From positions 1,054,001-1,118,000 of the forward strand of contig NZ_CP022161.1 in the NCBI RefSeq assembly GCF_002214185.1: a DNA stretch of 64,000 bases. Reading direction: 5' to 3'. Position 1 is the first letter of the stretch, and each line of letters begins with the position of its first letter. The position numbers and the translations under genes were made by a program. The notes under the pieces were generated by a model. The model was not told the DNA's origin, did no database searches, and saw only the letters and a list, made by a program, of their open reading frames with translations. The DNA is from Streptomyces capitiformicae. Lineage in GTDB: Bacteria; Actinomycetota; Actinomycetes; Streptomycetales; Streptomycetaceae. Of the stretch, positions 52,901 to 60,394 are shown in pieces.

Positions 52901-53165
52901 CTAGTGCCCCGACAGGCAACGTTCGCCCCGTCGCGACGCCCGGCACGCTCCCCCACTCTCGGCTTCTCCTTCACTCTCGGCTTCTCCCCCACTCTCGGCT
53001 TCGCTCGAGCGGGAGGGGCCCCCATGAGCGGGAGGGGCCCCACCGCCGCACCGGCCGAAAGCCCAAGTACATCCAGTCCGTCTACGGGGCCTTCCGGCCG
53101 GTACACCGAGAGCACGCACCGGACGCCGCTCCTTGACGGGCAAACGTTGCCTGCCAGGGCACTAG
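52901..53165. mobile_element. MITE-like element with 24-bp terminal inverted repeats and CTAG duplication
   Basis: TGCCCCGACAGGCAACGTT starts at 52905; its complement with three mismatches over 24 bp (TGCCCTGGCAGGCAACGTT read from the other strand) ends at 53161. CTAG flanks both ends (52901-52904 and 53162-53165), consistent with a 4-bp target duplication of the YTAR type used by IS5-like elements. The interior (about 257 bp) has no open transposase frame. It holds a family B repeat and three 18-bp tandem repeats. The right CTAG provides the stop codon of the neighbouring CAP-protein gene. Confidence 0.7.
52954..53007. repeat. Three tandem 18-bp repeats inside the MITE-like element
   Basis: CACTCTCGGCTTCTCCTT (52954-52971) and two near copies (52972-52989, 52990-53007), the last ending TTCGCTCG. 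The unit derives from the family B repeat (CTCGGCTTCGCTCGAG) also present, reversed, near 32640. Confidence 0.9.
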
Positions 53166-54115
53166 TAACCGAAGTCCTGCGTCCACCACGGCCCCCCGTC
53201 GGCCATGTGCACACCGACGCCGAGGGTCTTGAAGTCGCAGTTCAGGATGTTCGCACGGTGGCCGGGGCTGTTCATCCAGGCCTCCATGACCGCCTCGGCG
53301 GTGGCCTGGCCGCGGGCTATGTTCTCGCCGCCGAGGCCGGTGATCCCGAGGGCGGCCGCGCGGTCCCACGGGTCCAGGCCGTCGGGGTTCGTGTGGTCGA
53401 AGAAGGCCCGCAGGGCCATGTCCTCGCTGAACAGCTGAGCCAGCTTCGCCAGCGTGCTGTTCGCCGCGACCGGGTCGCAGCCCGCCTTGGCCCGCTCCTC
53501 GTTGACCAGCTGGAGGACCGCCGCCTCGGCCTGGGTCTCCGAGGAGATCTCCGCCGGGGAAGTCTTCTCCTTCTCCTTGGTGGGCTCGGGCTTCGGCTTC
53601 TGGGTCTTCTTCGAGCCGGAGCCCTTGTCTGCTTCTTCGGAGGGCGTCTTGGGCGGCGTGGGCGTCTTGGTGGACGGGCCGGCCGAAGGTGAGGCCTCGC
53701 GCTGGGAGTCGCGGCTGGTGGACTCGTCCTCGCGCTGCTCGGCGGCGCCGTCCGTGCCGCCCTGCTGGGCCGCCGCGCCCGTCGGCGAGCCGGCCGGAAC
53801 CACCGTCTCGGGACTGGCGCCACCGCTGACCGTGTACTTGTCGCCGCCCGGCAGCACACCGGTCGCGACCGCGACGGTGCCGAGGGCCACGGCGGCGGAC
53901 ACACCGAGCAGGCCGGACTTCACGGGCGTGACGGCCTTCTTCTTACGGCGGCGTGAACCACCGGAACGCGACGCCGCCTGGGCGTCGGCCTCCAAGAACG
54001 CGGCGAACCCGTACAGGTTCTCCGGGCCGTAGTGCGGCTCCGGGCCCGTATCGGTGACTCCGGTGGCGCGGCCCGTGGCGGCGCGGCCGGCGGCGGAGCG
54101 TCGGTGGCGTCCCAT
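53162..54115 (-). CDS. CAP/SCP-domain protein with membrane anchor
   Basis: A 317-residue protein. The N-terminal 60 residues are cytoplasmic and basic (SRRRKKKAVTPVK), a single transmembrane helix spans about 67-89, a Ser/Thr/Pro/Lys-rich linker runs to about 190, and a CAP (cysteine-rich secretory/PR-1-like) domain fills the rest: VLQLVNEERAKAGCDPV, LAKLAQLFSEDMALRAFFDH, GGENIARGQATAEAVMEAWM, SPGHRANILNCDFKTLGVGV. Bacterial CAP proteins (YkwD type) are extracellular and of unclear role. ATG 54115 has GAGGAAGG upstream. The stop TAG lies in the CTAG border of the MITE-like element. Confidence 0.92.
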   Translation of the reverse strand: MGRHRRSAAGRAATGRATGVTDTGPEPHYGPENLYGFAAFLEADAQAASRSGGSRRRKKKAVTPVKSGLLGVSAAVALGTVAVATGVLPGGDKYTVSGGASPETVVPAGSPTGAAAQQGGTDGAAEQREDESTSRDSQREASPSAGPSTKTPTPPKTPSEEADKGSGSKKTQKPKPEPTKEKEKTSPAEISSETQAEAAVLQLVNEERAKAGCDPVAANSTLAKLAQLFSEDMALRAFFDHTNPDGLDPWDRAAALGITGLGGENIARGQATAEAVMEAWMNSPGHRANILNCDFKTLGVGVHMADGGPWWTQDFGY

Positions 54116-54305
54116 TGTCTGGCCTTCCTCGTCCTTGCGCTGTCCTGCGGTCAACGTTGGGGGTGTTGTCAACGTTGTGATCGTCGCCTTCACGAACCTC
54201 ACACGAACGAGTGAGTTTCATATGAGATTCATTGGATCGGGACGGTACAGCATGGCGCCGGGGGAGGGAGGGGCCTGGGAGACATTGGCCCGTTAGCGTG
54301 CAGGC

Positions 54306-54587
54306 ATGAGCGAGGATGTGCGGCTGGTCGCCTGGGTGCGTGGACGGGTGCAAGGTGTGGGTTTCCGCTGGTTCACGCGGGCCAGGGCGCTGGAGATCGG
54401 CGGGCTGAGTGGTTTTGCTCTCAATTTGGCCGACGGACGCGTACAGGTGGTCGCCGAGGGTACTCGCGAGGCCTGTCAAGGGCTGCTGGAGTGGCTCCAG
54501 GGCGACGACACGCCCGGGCGCGTGGACGGGGTCACCGAGATCTGGGACACACCCCGAGGGGGCTACGACGGCTTCGCCATCCGCTGA
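54306..54587 (+). CDS. acyP: Acylphosphatase
   Basis: A 93-residue acylphosphatase hydrolysing carboxyl-phosphate bonds. [20 protein letters not shown] contains the phosphate loop and catalytic Arg; the catalytic Asn is in [17 protein letters not shown]. The C-terminal strand is GYDGFAIR. Normal length. It is encoded upstream of smc in many actinobacteria, here with one small gene between. Confidence 0.96.
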   Translation: MSEDVRLVAWVRGRVQGVGFRWFTRARALEIGGLSGFALNLADGRVQVVAEGTREACQGLLEWLQGDDTPGRVDGVTEIWDTPRGGYDGFAIR

Positions 54588-54987
54588 CCGGGCTCAGTGA
54601 AGCGAGGCGGGTACGGCGGAAGTGCATGCCGCTGGCATATGTCAGTGGCATGCACAAACCAGAAATGTGCAGGTGGTTGCCAAGAGCGCACTGTCCATGG
54701 CAAGCTCCGCGCCGAGGATGATCCCCTCGCTCCGTCGGCCAGGAGAGGTCCCGGAAGTGCCGCCGCGCCGCCCATCGAGGGCCGCGCGCCACCGGGTCGT
54801 CCGCCAATGCGGGGCGTGATCGTGTTGACCGTCAAACTTTTTGGTGAGACGCTGAAAGCCCCGCGCACCTTAGCTGTTTGGCATGGATGAACGGCAGCAA
54901 AACTCAATAGTGCCAAGCACCGCGGGTGCGATTCCCTCACGACCCACACCGCTTCGGTCGGTCACTCAGTGTGGAGGACCATCCATC
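54588..54987. other. Intergenic region between acyP and the small coiled-coil gene
   Basis: About 400 bp without a credible gene. A strong palindrome lies at 54622-54655 (separate entry). TTGACC at 54826-54831 within the AT-richest part is a possible -35 for the downstream gene, but no good -10 is seen. GGAGG at 54973-54977 is the ribosome-binding site of the gene at 54988. Confidence 0.4.
54622..54655. promoter_or_regulatory. 34-bp palindrome (possible operator)
   Basis: GTGCATGCCGCTG (54622-54634) and CAGTGGCATGCAC (54643-54655) pair with one mismatch around an 8-base centre GCATATGT. It is 31 bp past the acyP stop and over 300 bp before the next gene. It could be an operator or a weak terminator. 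Confidence 0.6.
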
Positions 54988-55188
54988 ATGGCAAAGGCGC
55001 TTCTCGGTTACGTCGGCGGCTCCGACCCGCGACTCCTCGCCGAGATGCGACGGCTCCAGCAGCGCGTCCAGGACCTGGAATCCGAGCTCGTACGGATCCA
55101 GGCGGAGAACGACGCGTTGACGGCTGCCGCTTCTCACGACTCGCTCATGGAGCTCGACGCACACCAGGCGGAGCCTGCGCTCACCTGA
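54988..55188 (+). CDS. Small coiled-coil protein, unknown function
   Basis: A 66-residue acidic protein starting MAKALLGYVGGSDPRLLAEM, then a heptad-patterned coiled coil RRLQQRVQDLESELVRIQAE, and a Ser/His-rich end. The GGSDPRLLAEMRRLQQRV opening is one I recall as widely conserved in streptomycetes, but no function is known to me. ATG 54988 has GGAGG upstream. It is monocistronic: a strong terminator follows and the next gene is smc. Confidence 0.8.
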   Translation: MAKALLGYVGGSDPRLLAEMRRLQQRVQDLESELVRIQAENDALTAAASHDSLMELDAHQAEPALT

Positions 55189-55260
55189 TCACTGCAACGC
55201 ATGGCACCACGACAGCAGTGGTTGGGCTGCCCGTATCAACCGCTAAGTTGTCAGATCTGC

Positions 55261-55297
55261 AAGGGACGCCTTCCTGAGGCGTCCCTTCTTTCTTTCC
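55261..55297 (+). terminator. Rho-independent terminator before smc
   Basis: Perfect 11-bp stem AAGGGACGCCT (55261-55271) and AGGCGTCCCTT (55277-55287), loop TCCTG, followed by CTTTCTTTCC. It is the clearest classical terminator in the window and closes the small coiled-coil transcript. Confidence 0.93.
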
Positions 55298-55424
55298 CCC
55301 GTGCGTCCCCACACTCGTGAACGGTGCTTCTCACGCTCTTTAACGTGTGGTGTGCCCTGCGCGTTCATGGGTGAAACCGCGCGTTCATGGAGTGAGACAA
55401 AGCCGGGAGGTAGAGTCCAGCGGC

Positions 55425-58400
55425 GTGCACCTCAAGGCCCTGACCCTCCGCGGGTTCAAATCGTTCGCCTCGGCGACCACACTCCGGTTCGAGCCGGGTA
55501 TCACGTGTGTCGTCGGACCGAACGGCTCGGGCAAGTCCAATGTCGTGGACGCGCTCAGTTGGGTCATGGGCGAGCAGGGCGCGAAGTCGCTGCGCGGCGG
55601 CAAGATGGAGGACGTCATCTTCGCCGGCACCACCGGGCGCCCCCCGCTCGGCCGCGCCGAGGTGTCCCTGACCATCGACAACTCCGACGGGGCCCTTCCC
55701 ATCGAGTACACCGAGGTCACGATCACGCGGATCATGTTCCGCAACGGCGGCAGCGAGTACCAGATCAACGGCGACACCTGCCGTCTCCTCGACATCCAGG
55801 AACTCCTCTCCGACTCCGGCATCGGCCGCGAGATGCACGTCATCGTCGGCCAGGGCCAGCTCGACTCCGTCCTGCACGCCGACCCCATGGGCCGCCGCGC
55901 CTTCATCGAGGAGGCCGCCGGCGTCCTCAAGCACCGCAAGCGCAAAGAGAAGGCGCTCAGGAAACTGGACGCCATGCAGGCCAACCTGGCCCGCGTCCAG
56001 GACCTCACCGACGAACTCCGCCGCCAGCTCAAGCCCCTCGGCCGCCAGGCCGCCGTCGCCCGCCGGGCCGCCGTCATCCAGGCGGACCTGCGGGACGCGC
56101 GCCTCAGGCTGCTGGCCGACGATCTCGTACGACTCCGGGGGGCGCTGCAGAACGAGATCGCCGACGAGGCGGCGCTGAAGCAGCGCAAGGAGGCCGCCGA
56201 GGTCGAGCTCAAGAAGGCCCTCCAGCGTGAGGCGCTCCTGGAGGACGAGGTACGGCGGCTCACCCCGCGTCTGCAACGGGCCCAGGAGACCTGGTACGAG
56301 CTGTCACAGCTCGCCGAGCGGGTGCGCGGCACGATCTCCCTGGCTGACGCCCGGGTGAAGAGCGCCACCTCGGCCCCGCCCGAGGAGCGGCGCGGACGCG
56401 ACCCCGAGGACATGGAGCGCGAGGCCGCCCGCATCCGTGAACAGGAGGCCGAGCTCGAAGCGGCCCTCGAAGCCGCCGAGCGCGCCTTGGAGGACACGGT
56501 TGACCACCGGGCCGAACTGGAGCGTGAGCTGGCCGTCGAGGAGCGTCGCCTGAAGGACGTCGCGCGCTCCATCGCCGACCGCCGCGAGAGCCTCGCCCGA
56601 CTGGGCGGCCAGGTCAACGCCGCCCGCTCCCGCGCGGCCTCCGCCCAGGCCGAGATCGACCGCCTCGCCGCCGCCCGCGACGAGGCGCGGGAACGTGCCG
56701 CCGCCGCCCAGGAGGAGTACGAGGCGCTGAAGGCCGAGGTCGACGGCCTCGACGCCGACGACACCGAACTCGCCGAACAGCACGACGCCGCCAAGCGAGC
56801 CCTGGCCGAGGCCGAGTCCGCCCTCACCGCCGCCCGCGAGGCCACCACCACCGCCGAACGCCGCCGCGCCGCCACCCAGGCCCGCCACGAGGCCCTGGCC
56901 ATGGGCCTGCGCCGCAAGGACGGATCGGGCGCGCTGCTCAACGCGAAGGATCGGCTCGGAGGATTGCTGGGTCCGGCCGCCGAACTGCTGACGGTGTCCC
57001 CGGGCCACGAGGTCGCCCTGGCGGCAGCCTTCGGCGCGGCGGCCGACGCGATCGCGGTGACAACCCCGGCATCGGCCGCCGAGGCGATCCGACTGCTGCG
57101 CAAGCAGGACGCGGGCCGGGCAGCGCTGCTGCTGGCGGGCGCACCGGAGGACTTGACACCGCCCCCAGGGACAGCGCCGCCCCAAAGGGGCGCGGGGAAC
57201 TGCGCGACCGGCCACGACGCACCCGCGGACGAACGACGGCCTCTCCCGGCACCCCCCGCCGGGCGCACCGCACCCCCTATCGGGCACTTCGCCACCGATC
57301 TCGTCCGCGGCCCGGCCGACCTCATGCCCGCCGTGCACCGCCTACTCCACCGCATCGTCGTGGTCGGCACCCTCGAAGACGCCGAAGACCTCGTTCAAAC
57401 ACGCCCTGACCTCACCGCGGTCACCGCCGAAGGCGACCTGCTCGGGGCGCACTTCGCACACGGCGGCTCCGCGGGCGCGCCGAGTCTGCTGGAGGTGCAG
57501 GCGTCCGTCGACGAGGCGGCGGCCGAGCTGGAGGAACTGGCCGTACGGTGCGAGGAGTTGGCCGAGGCCCAGGAGAGCGCGGTCGAGCTGCGCCGGGAAC
57601 GGGCCGGGCTCGTGGAGGAGCTGGGGGAGCGGCGCCGGGCGGCCGAGCGGGAGAAGTCCGCGGTCGCCCAGCAGCTCGGGCGGCTCGCCGGGCAGGCGAG
57701 GGGTGCCGCCGGGGAGGCCGAGCGGTCCACCGCCGCGGCCGCGCGGGCCCAGGAGGCGCTCGACAAGGCCGTACAGGAAGCCGAGGAGCTGGCCGAGCGG
57801 CTTGCTGTGGCCGAGGAGATGCCCGTCGAGGAGGAGCCCGACACGTCCGTACGGGATCGGCTGGCGGCGGACGGGGCCAACGCGCGGCAGACCGAGATGG
57901 AGGCCCGGCTCCAGGTGCGTACGCACGAGGAGCGGGTCAAAGGGCTGGCCGGGCGCGCCGACTCGCTCGACCGGGCCGCGCGCGCCGAGCGCGAGGCGCG
58001 GGCCAGGGCCGAGCAGCGCCGGGCGCGGCTGCGGCACGAGGCGGCCGTGGCGGAGGCCGTCGCGTCCGGCACCCGGCAGCTGCTGGCCCACGTCGAGGTC
58101 TCCCTCGCCCGCGCGGAGGCGGAGCGCACCGCGGCCGACGCCGCCAAGGCGCGTCGGGAGCAGGAGCTGGCGCAGGCGCGGAACGAGGGGCGTGATCTCA
58201 AGGCCGAGCTGGACAAGCTGACCGACTCCGTGCACCGGGGAGAGGTGCTCGGCGCCGAGAAGCGGATGCGGATAGAGCAACTGGAGACGAAGGCGCTGGA
58301 GGAGCTGGGCGTCGAACCGGAGGGTCTGGTCGCCGAGTACGGGCCCGATCAGCTCGTACCGCCGTCACCGCCCGCTGAGGGCGAGGAGCTGCCGGAGGAC

Positions 58401-59081
58401 CCGGAGCATCCCCGTAACCGGCCCAAGCCGTTCCACCGTGCCGAGCAGGAGAAGCGGCTCAAGGCTGCCGAGCGGGCGTACCAGCAGCTCGGCAAGGTCA
58501 ATCCGCTGGCGCTGGAGGAGTTCGCGGCGCTGGAGGAGCGGCACAAGTTCCTCAGCGAGCAGCTGGAGGACCTGAAGAAGACCCGCGCCGATCTGCTTCA
58601 GGTGGTGAAGGAGGTCGACGAGCGCGTCGAACAGGTCTTCACCGAGGCGTACCGGGACACCGCCCGTGAGTTCGAGGGCGTCTTCAGTCGGCTCTTCCCG
58701 GGGGGTGAGGGGCGGTTGATCCTCACCGACCCCGACAACATGCTCACCACGGGCGTGGACGTGGAGGCCCGGCCTCCCGGCAAGAAGGTCAAGCGGCTGT
58801 CGCTGCTCTCCGGTGGCGAGCGGTCGCTGACCGCCGTCGCGATGCTCGTGTCGATCTTCAAGGCGCGGCCCAGCCCGTTCTATGTCATGGACGAGGTCGA
58901 GGCGGCCCTGGACGACACCAACCTGCAGCGGCTGATCCGCATCATGCAGGAGCTGCAGGAGGCGTCGCAGCTGATCGTGATCACCCACCAGAAGCGGACC
59001 ATGGAGGTCGCCGACGCGCTCTACGGCGTGTCCATGCAGGGCGACGGGGTGTCGAAAGTGATCAGTCAGCGGCTCCGGTAG
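55425..59081 (+). CDS. smc: Chromosome segregation ATPase SMC
   Basis: A 1218-residue SMC that, with ScpAB, organises and segregates chromosomes. N-terminal ATPase: Walker A GPNGSGKS at 31-38 and the Q-loop region MGEQGAKSLRGGKMEDVIFAG. Two long coiled coils flank a hinge around 505-690. The C-terminal lobe has the ABC signature LLSGGERSL near 1127 and Walker B FYVMDEVEAALD near 1152. The hinge contains about 40 unusual residues (near 583-622) encoded by a dispersed repeat. GTG 55425 is the family start (HLKALTLRGFKSFA). Confidence 0.97.
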   Translation: MHLKALTLRGFKSFASATTLRFEPGITCVVGPNGSGKSNVVDALSWVMGEQGAKSLRGGKMEDVIFAGTTGRPPLGRAEVSLTIDNSDGALPIEYTEVTITRIMFRNGGSEYQINGDTCRLLDIQELLSDSGIGREMHVIVGQGQLDSVLHADPMGRRAFIEEAAGVLKHRKRKEKALRKLDAMQANLARVQDLTDELRRQLKPLGRQAAVARRAAVIQADLRDARLRLLADDLVRLRGALQNEIADEAALKQRKEAAEVELKKALQREALLEDEVRRLTPRLQRAQETWYELSQLAERVRGTISLADARVKSATSAPPEERRGRDPEDMEREAARIREQEAELEAALEAAERALEDTVDHRAELERELAVEERRLKDVARSIADRRESLARLGGQVNAARSRAASAQAEIDRLAAARDEARERAAAAQEEYEALKAEVDGLDADDTELAEQHDAAKRALAEAESALTAAREATTTAERRRAATQARHEALAMGLRRKDGSGALLNAKDRLGGLLGPAAELLTVSPGHEVALAAAFGAAADAIAVTTPASAAEAIRLLRKQDAGRAALLLAGAPEDLTPPPGTAPPQRGAGNCATGHDAPADERRPLPAPPAGRTAPPIGHFATDLVRGPADLMPAVHRLLHRIVVVGTLEDAEDLVQTRPDLTAVTAEGDLLGAHFAHGGSAGAPSLLEVQASVDEAAAELEELAVRCEELAEAQESAVELRRERAGLVEELGERRRAAEREKSAVAQQLGRLAGQARGAAGEAERSTAAAARAQEALDKAVQEAEELAERLAVAEEMPVEEEPDTSVRDRLAADGANARQTEMEARLQVRTHEERVKGLAGRADSLDRAARAEREARARAEQRRARLRHEAAVAEAVASGTRQLLAHVEVSLARAEAERTAADAAKARREQELAQARNEGRDLKAELDKLTDSVHRGEVLGAEKRMRIEQLETKALEELGVEPEGLVAEYGPDQLVPPSPPAEGEELPEDPEHPRNRPKPFHRAEQEKRLKAAERAYQQLGKVNPLALEEFAALEERHKFLSEQLEDLKKTRADLLQVVKEVDERVEQVFTEAYRDTAREFEGVFSRLFPGGEGRLILTDPDNMLTTGVDVEARPPGKKVKRLSLLSGGERSLTAVAMLVSIFKARPSPFYVMDEVEAALDDTNLQRLIRIMQELQEASQLIVITHQKRTMEVADALYGVSMQGDGVSKVISQRLR
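57174..57290. repeat. Dispersed repeat A inserted in the smc hinge
   Basis: Positions 57181-57223 read CCCCAAAGGGGCGCGGGG then AACTGCGCGACCGGCCACGA, the reverse of the intergenic family A element (GCTCGCGCAGTTCCCCGCG). It is translated in frame as a Pro/Gly/Ala/Arg-rich loop (TAPPQRGAGNCATGHDAPAD and on to about residue 622) between the hinge strand AALLLAGAP and the ATDLVRGPADLMPAV segment. It carries the only cysteine of the hinge. Confidence 0.8.
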
Positions 59082-59092
59082 TTCCGGCCGAG

Positions 59093-60064
59093 TCAGCCGT
59101 TCAGCCGGGGCAGTACCTGCTCGGCGAAGAGCCGAAGCCCTCGCCATCCCTCCTCCACCGGCATTCCGCCCGCCAGCGGATGCAGTACGTAGGTGTCGAG
59201 GCCCAGCGCCACGCACTCGTCCGGCGTGACGATCCTGTACACACCCTCGGCGCGCAACTCGTCCACTGTCGTCGCCGCCGACCGCACGGCCGACCGGATA
59301 CCGGCCGACTGCCAGGACGCGTACGTCCGCGCCTCGTGCAGGAAATGCCCGCCGTACTCGGCCCAGCCCCGGTCCGGATCCTCGGCGACGTGCAGCAACG
59401 GCGTCTCGGCGGCGGGCATCATCGTCCACCCCTCGGTGCCGTACTCCACGAGCCGCTCCTTGTAGTACGCCTCCAGCTCCGGCAGATGCGCGCTCGGGAA
59501 GAACGGCAGCCCGAGACGTGCCGCCCGCCGTGCCGCCGCCTTCGACGAGCCGCCGACCAGCAGCAGGGGATGCGGCTGGGTGCCAGGGCGCGGGGTGACC
59601 CGGACCGTACGACCCCGGTAGGTGAAGGGCTCACCGGTCCACGCCCGGAGCAGGGTCTCCAGCAGCTCGTCCTGGAGTCGCCCCCGCCCCTTCCAGTCCA
59701 CGTCGAACTGGGCGTACTCCTGCGGCCGGTACCCGATCCCGGCGACGGTCACCAGCCGACCGCCGCTCACCAGGTCCAGTACGGCGATGTCCTCGGCCAG
59801 CCGCAACGGGTCGTGCAGCGGACCGATCATCGCGGACACGGTCACCGCGATCCGGCGGGTCGCTCCGAACACGGCCCCCGCGAAGACGAACGGCGACGGC
59901 AGCCAGTTGTTGGGGACCCCGTGGTGTTCCTCCGTCTGCACCGTGCTGATGCCCTGTTCATCGGCGTACGCGGCCATCTCGACGGCGGCCCGGTAACGGG
60001 CGCCGAGCGAGGCGGGCGTCGCCCCGGGCTCGACCAGATTGAAACGGACGACCGTGACGGGCAT
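59093..60064 (-). CDS. LLM-class flavin-dependent oxidoreductase
   Basis: A 323-residue luciferase-like monooxygenase family protein. TIM-barrel segments include TVVRFNLVEPGATPASLGAR, STVQTEEHHGVPNNWLPSP, MIGPLHDPLRLAEDIAVLDL, GGRLVTVAGIGYRPQEY and LLLVGGSSKAAARRAARLG. It would use FMN or F420; the cofactor cannot be decided by eye, although a fbiD-type gene at 28.7 kb shows F420 is likely present. Convergent with smc (11 bp apart). Confidence 0.92.
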   Translation of the reverse strand: MPVTVVRFNLVEPGATPASLGARYRAAVEMAAYADEQGISTVQTEEHHGVPNNWLPSPFVFAGAVFGATRRIAVTVSAMIGPLHDPLRLAEDIAVLDLVSGGRLVTVAGIGYRPQEYAQFDVDWKGRGRLQDELLETLLRAWTGEPFTYRGRTVRVTPRPGTQPHPLLLVGGSSKAAARRAARLGLPFFPSAHLPELEAYYKERLVEYGTEGWTMMPAAETPLLHVAEDPDRGWAEYGGHFLHEARTYASWQSAGIRSAVRSAATTVDELRAEGVYRIVTPDECVALGLDTYVLHPLAGGMPVEEGWRGLRLFAEQVLPRLNG

Positions 60065-60217
60065 GACAGGTCCCCTTCGGAGGGTGTGGAGGGGGACGTT
60101 AGCTGATTAAGCGTCAGGTTTCTATGGGAGGGTGTGTGACGACCCACTGCATGGGCCGTCACACACCCTGGGGACGCGTCTCCGCGTACCCGAGACGGGA
60201 CTCGCATACTGGACCCG

Positions 60218-60330
60218 TTTTGAACCCTCCCCGTCGTAAGCGGGGATTCCTGGCTCACGCCGCTTGATCGCCCAGCGAGCGGTCGAGTCTTACGCGATCG
60301 GCACCAGCCGGGTTGGAACCAGCCCGGTGG
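60218..60330 (-). mobile_element. Relic right end of an IS200/IS605-type element with omegaRNA-like 3' end
   Basis: On the minus strand, from about 60330 to 60218, the sequence shows a CCGGG hairpin, then GCGGCGTGAGCCAGGAATCC, then a hairpin CCCCG-CTTACGA-CGGGG and the end GAGGGTTCAAA. TnpB-carrying IS605 elements of Streptomyces and Deinococcus end in just this way: a terminal hairpin and a GAGGTTCAA-like boundary, which is also the 3' end of the omegaRNA guiding TnpB. There is no tnpB frame next to it, so this is a solitary end or remnant. Confidence 0.55.
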
Positions 60331-60394
60331 GGTCCGTAGCCCCGACGTGCCTGACGATCCGATGGGTGGCAGGTCACGCCATACTGGCTCTGTT

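Noticed and set aside
52861..53136. Short open frame inside the MITE-like element
   Set aside because: It is composed of tandem repeats and Arg/Pro-rich sequence, with no transposase motif or ribosome-binding site.
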